This document shows, in pieces, positions 1-6,651 of a stretch of 32,318 bases of DNA. Within the stretch, counting starts at the first letter, position 1, and every line of letters begins with the position of its first letter. The translations under genes were made by a program, and so were the position numbers. Source of the stretch: Chloroflexaceae bacterium (GTDB lineage: Bacteria > Chloroflexota > Chloroflexia > Chloroflexales > Chloroflexaceae). The notes beneath the pieces are model-generated. The model saw nothing but the letters and a program-made list of their open reading frames with translations, was not told the origin of the DNA and made no database searches. The stretch covers positions 1-32,318 of the forward strand of contig JAAUTZ010000043.1 in the NCBI GenBank assembly GCA_012031225.1, given 5' to 3'.

Positions 1-370
1 TACGCCCTAAGCCGTACCTGCGTTCTGCCGTCATCGGTGCGCTGGGCGGGGTGCGGGGCTGCCCGCAGCGTGCTGATGCCGAGCCAGAGCAGGAACAGCC
101 CGCCCCAAACTGGAGCCATGCCTGTACCCCGATCAGGGTGCTGGTGACGATGCTCAAGCCCGATACGGCTAGCCCACCATAGAGCGCATCGGCTGTGGCC
201 GCTCCTAGCCCGGCCGCCACACCCGCCCACCAGCCCGCGTGCAGCGTGCGCCGGATGCACAGCAGCCCGATAGGCCCCACTGGCGCAGCGATAGCCACGC
301 CCAAGATGATCCCCTGTAGCAGCAGGGCGAGGGTAGCACTGGGTAAAGCTGCACTGGGCATCGTTGCCAT
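1..370 (-). CDS. LysE/RhtB-family exporter, partial and frameshifted
   Basis: The gene is cut by the left window edge, and only its N-terminal part is present. The minus-strand reading from the ATG at 370 gives a hydrophobic protein with AAPVGPIGLLCIRR, then AAGLGAATADALYGGLAV, which is the N-terminal pattern of LysE/RhtB amino-acid exporters in the inner membrane. Near 98-107 the family pattern jumps to the -1 frame, where it continues as GLFLLWLGISTLRA, the usual third helix. Restoring one G in the GGGG run at about 103-107 would give a continuous reading. A second in-frame ATG at 361 is possible. The family call is from motif recognition; the exported substrate cannot be told. The break may be a sequencing error or a real mutation. 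Confidence 0.7.
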   Translation of the reverse strand, partial: MATMPSAALPSATLALLLQGIILGVAIAAPVGPIGLLCIRRTLHAGWWAGVAAGLGAATADALYGGLAVSGLSIVTSTLIGVQAWLQFGAGCSCSGSASARCGQPRTPPSAPMTAERRYGLGR

Positions 371-440
371 CCTGTCTACTCGTTGTCTGCGTGGTATGGC
401 GCATAGGTTCGCTCCTGTCTAACCCGCTCGGCGATCTGCC

Positions 441-480
441 AAAAACAAGACCCGCTAGCCTTTCTATGGACTAGCGGGTC
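441..480 (-). terminator. Intrinsic terminator or attenuator before the LysE gene
   Basis: On the minus strand a perfect 10-bp stem GACCCGCTAG/CTAGCGGGTC (480-471 with 458-449) has a 12-nt loop and is followed directly by TTGTTTTT. That is the shape of a Rho-independent terminator. It ends about 70 nt before the LysE start and has no minus-strand gene just upstream of it. Attenuation in a leader is therefore as likely as termination of another gene. Read on the plus strand it lacks a T-run. Confidence 0.65.
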
Positions 481-493
481 AGCTGCTTGCGCT

Positions 494-534
494 TGCTGTT
501 TGTCTGTAGGCTATCGAACCAGCACCCTACAGAC
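494..534 (-). promoter_or_regulatory. Leader hairpin with possible pseudoknot upstream of the LysE gene
   Basis: Read on the minus strand, a perfect 9-bp stem GTCTGTAGG/CCTACAGAC (534-526 with 510-502) encloses a 15-nt loop. Five loop bases (TGCTG, 524-520) are complementary to CAGCA just 3' of the stem (498-494), so an H-type pseudoknot is possible. It lies upstream of the terminator-like hairpin at 441-480 and of the LysE gene. I match it to no riboswitch class I know. The stem is visible in the sequence; a regulatory role is inference. Confidence 0.4.
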
Positions 535-733
535 CCCCGCACCCCTAAGGGCAAGCTGGAGGCCTACAAGTACGAGTGCAAGTTGGGCGATAGCGAAAAT
601 AGCCATGATACTTTGTTCAGAACCTTTATCAGAGCAATAAAACCAACATGATGTAGGATAGCAGGATTATCCGGTTTGTCAAGGGGTGGTTTGGGATATG
701 TGCAAAAGATCACCCCAAGCGGCGTGGTATTCC

Positions 734-742
734 TGCTACAAT
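734..742 (+). promoter_or_regulatory. Extended -10 promoter for the DUF427 gene
   Basis: TGCTACAAT matches the TGN-TATAAT extended -10 form that recurs elsewhere in the window. It would start transcription near 749, about 70 nt before the ATG at 819. No good -35 is seen. The rest of 371-818 holds no gene I can support. Confidence 0.45.
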
Positions 743-818
743 ACTTCTGTATCGCCGGTGGCTCATCCGATGAGCATGCATACCAATCAAAAGTTAGCGC
801 AGAAAGGACGAGACGTTC

Positions 819-1106
819 ATGGCAAAAGCCGTTTATAAAGGGATTGTGTTGGCTGAAAGCGATCAGGGGCATGTGGTCGAAGGCAACTACTACTTCCCGC
901 CGGATGCGATCAAGTGTGAGTTCTTCCGCGAGAATAGCCGCCAAACGACATGCGTGTGGAAGGGTGTGGCAAGTTATTACGATATTGTCGTAGCGGGTGA
1001 GACGCTCGATGCGGCAGCGTGGTACTACCCCACGCCCAAGGATGCCGCCAAGCAGATTGCTGGGCACGTCGCCTTTTACACCAACCGCGTGCAGGTCGAA
1101 CGTTAA
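819..1106 (+). CDS. DUF427 domain protein
   Basis: A 95-residue soluble protein spanning the whole DUF427 domain. The motifs seen are AESDQGHVVEGNYYFPPDAI near the N-terminus, CVWKGVASYYDIVV in the middle and AAWYYPTPKDAAKQIAGHVAF towards the end, in the usual order and at the usual length. The family is widespread and its biochemical role is not settled, so I give none. AAAGGA at 801-808 lies about 10 bases before the ATG, and an extended -10 lies at 734-742. The gene stands alone between a minus-strand exporter and an inverted repeat. A longer minus-strand reading frame covers the same bases but has no recognisable protein pattern. Confidence 0.9.
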   Translation: MAKAVYKGIVLAESDQGHVVEGNYYFPPDAIKCEFFRENSRQTTCVWKGVASYYDIVVAGETLDAAAWYYPTPKDAAKQIAGHVAFYTNRVQVER

Positions 1107-1120
1107 CTGCTCGGCACCTA

Positions 1121-1223
1121 GCAGACCCACCATGAGGGATGCGAAGAACACACAGAACTCGGAGCAGGGGGATAAGCGTATTTGAGGATCAGGAGCTAGG
1201 CGTGTTCTTCGTGGTGGGTCTGC
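1121..1223. repeat. Inverted repeat with a dispersed CGAAGAACAC core
   Basis: The left arm (1121-1151) and right arm (1202-1223) are complementary through GCAGACCCACCA and CGAAGAACAC. An extra 9 bases (TGAGGGATG) sit between these two blocks in the left arm only. The left part continues as ACACAGAACTCGGAGCA, which resembles the stretch at 11217-11249. It could act as a terminator after the DUF427 gene, but there is no T-run. It is more likely a small dispersed intergenic repeat. Confidence 0.6.
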
Positions 1224-1288
1224 TCATCCCCCATGTCATCTACTACCTGCCACATCGCGCCTGATCCTGTGATGCAAGCGAGGATGTT

Positions 1289-2889
1289 ATGCGAGTGAAC
1301 GTGCCCCGCCCCGCCCCATCCATCGCTGCCCCGCGCCTGTGGCGTTGGCTCGCTTGGGCTGGCTTTGCGGCGGTGGTGGCGGGTGCGGCGATCCTATTGG
1401 CAACAGCCCCACTGGTGATCGCAGTGGGCGTGGTGGTTGCGCCGCTGGTGCTGGTGCTGGCTTTGATTGATCCGATCTGGGCCCTGTATGTTGCGGTGCT
1501 TGCCGTGCCCGTGCAAGAGGTGGTGACGCTGCCGGGCGGGCTGACATTTGTCCAAGCGGCCTTTCTGCTGGCACTGGCAACGTGGGCGTTGCATAGCCTC
1601 AGCACGCCCCACTCCCCGATCCGCTTGGGCTTGCCCGGCTACGGGCTGCTCGCCTTGCTGTGGGCGTTGCTGCTTGCGTCCACCTTCACCCGCTACGATC
1701 AAGCTGTCGCCCTCACCGAAACCTTGCGCTGGTTTACAGTGCTGCTGGTCTACCTACTCGCCGTCAATCGGCTCGTGCCGGTTGCCGCCGGGCTTCCGGC
1801 AGTGCGGCACAGTGCGCGGCGATTTGCGGGGCTGGCGGCGTGCCTGCTGCTGGCCACTGCCCTCAATGGCCTGTTGGGGATGGGGCAGTTTTTCACTGGG
1901 CTAGGCCCGCTCAGCTTTCTGGTAGGCGATGATTTCGCCCGCGCCTATGGCACTATCGGGCAGCCAAATTCGTTTGCAGGCTACATGAATATGGGCTGGC
2001 CCCTCGCAGCCGCCCTCACCGGCGGGGGGTGCGTGGCGTTGCTCACCTACGCCTACCAGCGCAGCAGCCACCAGCCGTGCCCCTATCCGCGGGGGGTGCT
2101 GCTGGCTATTGGTGGCGCAGGCATCGCCTTTAGCTTGCAGTTCGGGGCATTGCTGCTCACGCTCTCACGCGGCGGGTGGGTGGGCGCGGCGGGGGGCATG
2201 CTCGGCTTGCTACTGGCAACCTTGATCGTCAATTGGCGCAACGTGCAAGCCTATCTCACCTACGTGCTGGCAGGCACGCTAGGGATCATCGGCATCAGCG
2301 TAGGACTCGGCACAAGCGATCTGCTGCCCGATTTCTTTACCAATCGCTTCCTCAGCATCTTCAACAGCCTGCGCCTGTTCGATGCCCGCACCGCCATGAT
2401 TGACAGCGGCAACTTCGCCGTAGTCGAGCGCATGGCCCAGATGCAGGCGGCGTGGTATATGTTCCTCAGCGAGCCACTCACGGGCGTAGGCCCCGGCAAC
2501 TTCCCCATCGCCTACCAATCGCAAGCGAGCGGCTTTGCCTACCTGATCCACCCATGGTATTCGCCCCAGCAGCACGCCCACAACTACTACCTGCACATTG
2601 CCGCCGAAGCAGGCCTGATCGGGCTAGCCGCTTACCTGCTGCTGCTTGGCTTGCTCGCCGTGCAGGCGTGGCGCACCCTGCGCAGGTGCAAGGCTGGTTC
2701 TGGCAGAGCCTAGCAATTGGCAGTTGTGGTATTATAGCAGCTATCGCAGTACACAACCTGTTTGAGAATCTGCACGTCTTGAATATGGGGGTTCAGCTTG
2801 GCTCGGTGTGGGCTATGCTCGTTGCCCTTGACTATCGCCAGCACCTGATCGCAGAGCAAGATCGGGAGCAATCGCAGGAATCGGTATGA
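1289..2889 (+). CDS. O-antigen ligase-like (Wzy/WaaL superfamily) membrane protein, frameshifted near its 3' end
   Basis: A polytopic inner-membrane protein of about 533 residues with ten or more predicted helices. It has a long periplasmic stretch between about residues 330 and 435, containing GVGPGNFPIAY and QQHAHNYYLHIAAEAGLIGL. This is the signature of O-antigen ligase/polymerase (PF04932-type) proteins, in which a conserved His near the last periplasmic loop is important. Such proteins join or polymerise lipid-linked glycans. The first frame stops at 2713, but the adjacent frame continues with the expected last helices (LFENLHVLNMGVQLGSVW) and stops at 2889, overlapping the next gene by ATGA. 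One missing base near 2688-2692, in a G run, would restore a single protein. GAGGA lies just before the ATG. It leads a three-gene glycan operon. Confidence 0.85.
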
Positions 2890-4004
2890 ACGAAGAAGGG
2901 CAGATGCGCCTGCCACGCGAGATTGTCGGTGACCGCTCGGAACCTAGCCCGACCCATGCGGATGCAGGCACGGACAACCCAAATGAGGCACTGGCGGAGG
3001 AGCTAACCACCAGCGACGGCTTTGTGTTGACGCACCGCCTGTTTAGCCTGCGCACGCTGTTGTCCTTTCTGTTTGCGCTCGCATTGATCGTCTTCGTCTT
3101 TCGCAGCCTCAATATTGATATTGGGCAGACGTTCTATCACATGCGAAATGCCAATCCGTTCTGGTTGCTGACTGCGTTTGGGGTATTCTACCTAACCTTC
3201 CCACTCCGGGCGATCCGTTGGCGGATCCTGCTGATCAATGCCGATGTGCCGATTGCAGCCGGGCGCACGAGTTGGGCTTCGCTGCCCGCCCTGATGGAGT
3301 ACATCTACCTCTCGTGGTTCGTCAACTGTATCGTACCCGCCAAGCTCGGTGATGCGTATCGGGGCTATCTGCTCAAGCACAATGGGCAGGTTTCGTTCTC
3401 GGCTACCTTCGGGACCATCTTTGCCGAGCGGCTGCTCGATATGCTCGCCCTGTTTGCGTTGCTGGTCTTGTCGGGCTGGCTGACCTTCGGCGCAAGCCTG
3501 CCCGAAGGCACGCAGATCGTATTTGCCTTCGGGGGCTTGCTCGTGCTGACGATCATTGCGGGCTTGGCTAGTATGCGCTGGCTCAGTCCGCTCATTCACC
3601 GCATCCTGCCGCAGCGGGTCCATCGCGTCTATGGCAACTTTGAACACGCCGCGCTACGCTCGTTCCGCCCCGCCGTGCTGCCGCAGCTCATCGGCTTGAC
3701 CGCGGCAGTGTGGCTGCTGGAAGGGTTCCGGCTGTACTTTGTGATCCTTGCGCTGGCCCAAGAAGGGCTGATCCTGAGCGTGCCCGCGATCATCTTCGTT
3801 GCGCTCGCATCCTCGCTGCTGACCGCCCTACCGATCACCCCAGCCGGCTTGGGCGTAGTCGAAAGCACCGTCACGGGCGTGCTGATCCTGTTCGGCGTAG
3901 ATCGCAACTTGGGCAGTGCGGTGACGTTGCTGGATCGCCTGATTAACTTCTGGAGCCTGATTGTGTTCGGCTTCTTACTCTATCTGGTCAGCAAGCGGAA
4001 GTAG
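2886..4004 (+). CDS. Flippase-like LPG-synthase-TM (UPF0104/PF03706) membrane protein
   Basis: A 372-residue protein with a roughly 55-residue polar N-terminal tail, then about eight transmembrane helices. The segment FVNCIVPAKLGDAYRGYLL at about residues 139-160, followed by TFGTIFAERLLDM, is typical of the lysylphosphatidylglycerol-synthase transmembrane family, also annotated as flippase-like or AglD-like. Members act on lipids or lipid-linked sugars in the cytoplasmic membrane. The soluble LPG synthase domain is absent, so aminoacyl-lipid synthesis is unlikely. The start overlaps the preceding O-antigen-ligase-like gene by 4 nt (ATGA), which implies translational coupling, and the next gene begins 5 nt after its stop. 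The role in moving a lipid-linked glycan intermediate is inferred from context. Confidence 0.85.
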   Translation: MNEEGQMRLPREIVGDRSEPSPTHADAGTDNPNEALAEELTTSDGFVLTHRLFSLRTLLSFLFALALIVFVFRSLNIDIGQTFYHMRNANPFWLLTAFGVFYLTFPLRAIRWRILLINADVPIAAGRTSWASLPALMEYIYLSWFVNCIVPAKLGDAYRGYLLKHNGQVSFSATFGTIFAERLLDMLALFALLVLSGWLTFGASLPEGTQIVFAFGGLLVLTIIAGLASMRWLSPLIHRILPQRVHRVYGNFEHAALRSFRPAVLPQLIGLTAAVWLLEGFRLYFVILALAQEGLILSVPAIIFVALASSLLTALPITPAGLGVVESTVTGVLILFGVDRNLGSAVTLLDRLINFWSLIVFGFLLYLVSKRK

Positions 4005-4009
4005 GCGGC

Positions 4010-5137
4010 ATGCGCGTCGGCATTGATTACACCGCCGCCGCGTGGCAAGGTGCAGGCATTGGCCGCTACACCCGCGAGCTAGTGCGAGCTACGGTGGCGA
4101 TGCAGGGCGGCTTCGAGTATGTGCTGTTTTATGCGGCGGGCGGCATCCCACCCAACAGCCCCTACCTCGCCGATCTGGATGAGCTGTGCGCCACCTACGC
4201 CAACGTCCGCGCCGTGCCGATCCCCCTCAGTCCCCGCCTGCTCACGATCCTATGGCAACGCCTACGCCTGCCGCTCTACGCCGAGTGGTTCACAGGGGCG
4301 ATAGATGTTCTGCACGCGCCCGATTTTGTGTTGCCCCCCACCCGCGCCCGAACCCTGCTCACAGTGCATGACTTGACCTTCTTGGTCTACCCGCACACCG
4401 CCGAGCCAAAGCTGCAACGCTACCTTGCGCGGGTGTTGCCGCGTAGCCTACGCCGCGCCGAGCGAGTGCTGGTAGATTCGCACGCCACGCGGCAGGACTT
4501 GATGCGCCTGCAAGGTGTGCCTGCCGAGCGCATCGCAGTGGTGTATCCGGGCGTGAGTCCGGCATTCCGCCCGCTGCCTGCCGCCGCGCTTGCCGCCGTG
4601 CGCGAACGCCTGCACCTGCCCGCCCATTTTCTCCTATTCGTGGGCACGCTAGAGCCACGTAAGAATATCCCGCGCCTGCTCGAAGCCCTTGCCCTGCTGC
4701 CCGATGCCCCCCCACTCGTGATCGCCGGACGCAAAGGCTGGCTCTACACCGATATATTTGCCACCCTCGAACGGCTCGGCTTGCAGGCGCGGGTGCGCTT
4801 GCTCGATTTTGTCGCCGATGCCGATCTGCCCGCGCTCTACAATCTGGCGCAGGTGTTTGTGTATCCCTCGCTGTATGAAGGCTTTGGCTTGCCCGTGGCC
4901 GAGGCCCTTGCATGTGGCACACCCGTTGTCACCACTGCGGCTGGCAGCCTGCCCGAAGTGAGTGGCACGGCAGCCGTCATTGCCGATCCGTTCGACCCAG
5001 CGAGCATTGCCGCAGCGATCCGGCAGGCCCAACAGCTTGCACCACAGCAGCGGGCGGCAGGCATCCGCCACGCGCAACGGTTCCCGTGGGAGCAATCAGC
5101 GCGGGCGTTGCTGGCGTGCTATCTCGCCCTCCGCTAG
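4010..5137 (+). CDS. GT4-family glycosyltransferase
   Basis: A 375-residue GT-B fold enzyme that transfers a sugar from a nucleotide sugar, on the cytoplasmic side of the membrane. The N-terminal MRVGIDYTAAAWQGAGIGRY holds the Gly-rich acceptor loop. FVGTLEPRKNIPRLLEA opens the C-terminal Rossmann domain. YEGFGLPVAEALACGTPVV contains the EX7E pair (Glu290 and Glu298) of retaining GT4 enzymes. The full family length is present. It starts 5 nt after the flippase-like gene and is the last gene of this operon; downstream is a 220-nt AT-rich gap. It resembles mannosyl- or other hexosyltransferases, but donor and acceptor cannot be read from the sequence. Confidence 0.93.
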   Translation: MRVGIDYTAAAWQGAGIGRYTRELVRATVAMQGGFEYVLFYAAGGIPPNSPYLADLDELCATYANVRAVPIPLSPRLLTILWQRLRLPLYAEWFTGAIDVLHAPDFVLPPTRARTLLTVHDLTFLVYPHTAEPKLQRYLARVLPRSLRRAERVLVDSHATRQDLMRLQGVPAERIAVVYPGVSPAFRPLPAAALAAVRERLHLPAHFLLFVGTLEPRKNIPRLLEALALLPDAPPLVIAGRKGWLYTDIFATLERLGLQARVRLLDFVADADLPALYNLAQVFVYPSLYEGFGLPVAEALACGTPVVTTAAGSLPEVSGTAAVIADPFDPASIAAAIRQAQQLAPQQRAAGIRHAQRFPWEQSARALLACYLALR

Positions 5138-5240
5138 GCCGCGGGCGGGACAACAGGGGCCCTGCCCCGGTGTAGCTCGCGTGTATCACCCGCAATAAAA
5201 TTTTCTCCTAAGAACAATCTTAGCTCGAAAGTTGTCAAAT

Positions 5241-5275
5241 CACCACTTGAAAGTAGTGTTTTACCTCTTTATGAA
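5241..5275 (+). promoter_or_regulatory. Candidate promoter and palindrome before the receiver/oxidase operon
   Basis: In the 220-nt gap 5138-5357, TTGAAA (5247-5252) and TATGAA (5270-5275) are spaced by 17. An almost perfect palindrome CACCACTTGAAAGTAGTG (5241-5258) covers the -35, so a repressor or activator could bind there. The leader would be about 75 nt. The rest of the gap is AT-rich without a gene. Confidence 0.35.
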
Positions 5276-5357
5276 GCAACAGAAGATGTTACCATAGGCT
5301 ATGTAGGAAACCCGCATCCTGCTTGGCGTAAGCACGATCAGCAGCTAGGAGCTTGCC

Positions 5358-5765
5358 TTGTCAGCTCAACACATCCATATCGTTGACAATGATGCTATGG
5401 CAGCACTCGTGACTCAGCTAGGGTTGCAATCTCGTTTGCAAGACGAAGCGATGATTACCTTCACAGCTGACCTGAGCCGCGATGTCCAGACGGCGGTGAC
5501 GGATCCGGTGGATCTGTTCATCGTGGATCCGGGCGCACAGAGCCAAGCTGCAACCGCGCTGATCCGGCAGGTGCAACAGTGTTTCCCCGATACTCCCGTA
5601 CTCGTCTTGACTGCGTATGATTCACCGATGCTACGGGCGCAGATGCGTCAGCTAGGGGTGCAGTCATACCTTGCCAAGCCGGTCGGGGTGATTGATCTAG
5701 AAATGGTAGTACGGACAATGATGGCGAGTAAGAGAAAGGAGGCTCTCGTTGACGCAGGACACTAA
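5358..5765 (+). CDS. Stand-alone response-regulator receiver protein
   Basis: A 135-residue protein that is essentially one CheY-like receiver domain with no output domain. The acidic pocket is Asp10/Asp12 (IVDND), the likely phospho-acceptor is Asp57 (FIVDPG), the switch residue is Thr85 (LVLTAYD), and Lys107 sits in YLAKPVG. The start is TTG, chosen because GGAG lies 6 bases upstream and the domain begins at once. Its 3' end overlaps the cytochrome oxidase IIa gene by 17 nt, so it is the first gene of the oxidase operon. No histidine kinase is adjacent. It probably relays a signal by protein contact; the partner is unknown. Confidence 0.88.
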   Translation: MSAQHIHIVDNDAMAALVTQLGLQSRLQDEAMITFTADLSRDVQTAVTDPVDLFIVDPGAQSQAATALIRQVQQCFPDTPVLVLTAYDSPMLRAQMRQLGVQSYLAKPVGVIDLEMVVRTMMASKRKEALVDAGH

Positions 5766-6078
5766 CCCAGTTTCTTCGGCTAAGGTAGCCCCAGAGGACA
5801 CGAGCGGCTACAAGTGGGCCGATGATGCGGAAGCCCTTGCCACAGCACCCGTGGGCAGTGCTGCGGTTTCGCCCAAAGCCGCGAGTGTCGCTAGTGCCAG
5901 CGGTGAGTCTGCGGGCTATTTGTTTGCGACGGAAGAAAGCAACGAATCACTTGACCATACCGGCTTTGCAGCACGCGGCACACTGCTGTTTGTGATGATT
6001 ATGCTGCTAGGGTATGCGATTTACTGGGCCTATCTATGGTTTATTGTGGTCATCGAGCGTGGAGTAGGAGGATTCTAA
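5749..6078 (+). CDS. cbaD: ba3-type cytochrome c oxidase subunit IIa-like protein
   Basis: A 109-residue protein with a long, low-complexity Ala/Ser-rich N-terminal part (about 70 residues) and one C-terminal helix (GTLLFVMIMLLGYAIYWAYL). The single helix just before subunit II is the pattern of the small IIa subunit of ba3 oxidases, where it stands in for the missing first helix of subunit II. The TTG start is supported by a strong AAAGGAGG (5735-5742) 6 bases upstream. It overlaps the receiver gene at its start, and its TAA shares one base with the next ATG. The subunit call rests on position and topology more than on residue identity. The extended N-terminal tail is longer than the roughly 34-residue Thermus subunit. 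Confidence 0.75.
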   Translation: MTQDTNPVSSAKVAPEDTSGYKWADDAEALATAPVGSAAVSPKAASVASASGESAGYLFATEESNESLDHTGFAARGTLLFVMIMLLGYAIYWAYLWFIVVIERGVGGF

Positions 6079-6569
6079 TGCACATTGATGAGCTAGAACG
6101 GTATTGGCTGATCGCGGTATCAGTCACGCTCGGTGTCTTTACCGCAGCATTGCTCGCAAGCGTGTTCATCTTTGGGGTGCGCCTGCCGAGTCCCGTCGGG
6201 CGGATTGACCCAACCAATCTGGAGAATACGGAATTTGCGGAGCCGGGCTTGCGCGATATGGGCGATGGGCAATACACCGCGCATATTGTTGCCCAGATGT
6301 GGAACTTCATGCCGCGTGAGATCCGCGTGCCAGTCGGATCAGAAGTGTTGTTCAACGTGACTAGCCGCGACATTACGCACGGCTTCTTCATCGAGGCCCA
6401 CAACGCCAACCTGATGTTGCTGCCGGGCCAGATTGCACAGGTGCGCGTGACGTTTGACCGGCCCGGTGAATTTCACATCATCTGCCACGAATACTGTGGC
6501 CCCGGCCACCAGAATATGTTCGGGGTGATTATCGTTGAAGATCCAGCCACTGCGGGGATTACGGAATAA
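6078..6569 (+). CDS. cbaB: ba3-type cytochrome c oxidase subunit II (CuA)
   Basis: A 163-residue protein with a single N-terminal membrane helix (about residues 10-33) and a periplasmic cupredoxin domain. The complete CuA site is present: His101 (THGFFIE), Cys136, Glu138, Cys140 (CHEYC), His144 and Met147 (GHQNM). It takes electrons from a periplasmic donor and passes them to the haem b in subunit I. The short length and single helix mark the ba3/B-type oxidase rather than aa3. I place the start at the ATG at 6078 with GGAGG 6 bases upstream, overlapping the preceding stop by one base, not at an earlier in-frame codon at 6036. Confidence 0.93.
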   Translation: MHIDELERYWLIAVSVTLGVFTAALLASVFIFGVRLPSPVGRIDPTNLENTEFAEPGLRDMGDGQYTAHIVAQMWNFMPREIRVPVGSEVLFNVTSRDITHGFFIEAHNANLMLLPGQIAQVRVTFDRPGEFHIICHEYCGPGHQNMFGVIIVEDPATAGITE

Positions 6570-6583
6570 GTTGCACGCCGCCC

Positions 6584-6621
6584 GCCTGTAGCAATTCTGA
6601 GGAGAGCACGATCTTACAGGC
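6584..6621 (+). other. Hairpin between oxidase subunits II and I
   Basis: GCCTGTA (6584-6590) can pair with TACAGGC (6615-6621) in the 82-nt gap between the two subunit genes. There is no T-run. It may tune mRNA processing or the subunit ratio; this is weak evidence. Confidence 0.3.
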
Positions 6622-6651
6622 AGGCTACATTGACTAGAAGGAGTTGCGTTA

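Noticed and set aside
505-534. GGTTCGATAGCC resembling a tRNA or tmRNA T-loop (minus strand)
   Set aside because: No acceptor stem, anticodon arm or CCA end fits; the bases belong to a simple 9-bp hairpin.
564-1151. A 195-residue minus-strand reading frame opposite the DUF427 gene
   Set aside because: There is no family pattern or ribosome-binding site, and the plus-strand DUF427 protein is clearly the real gene.
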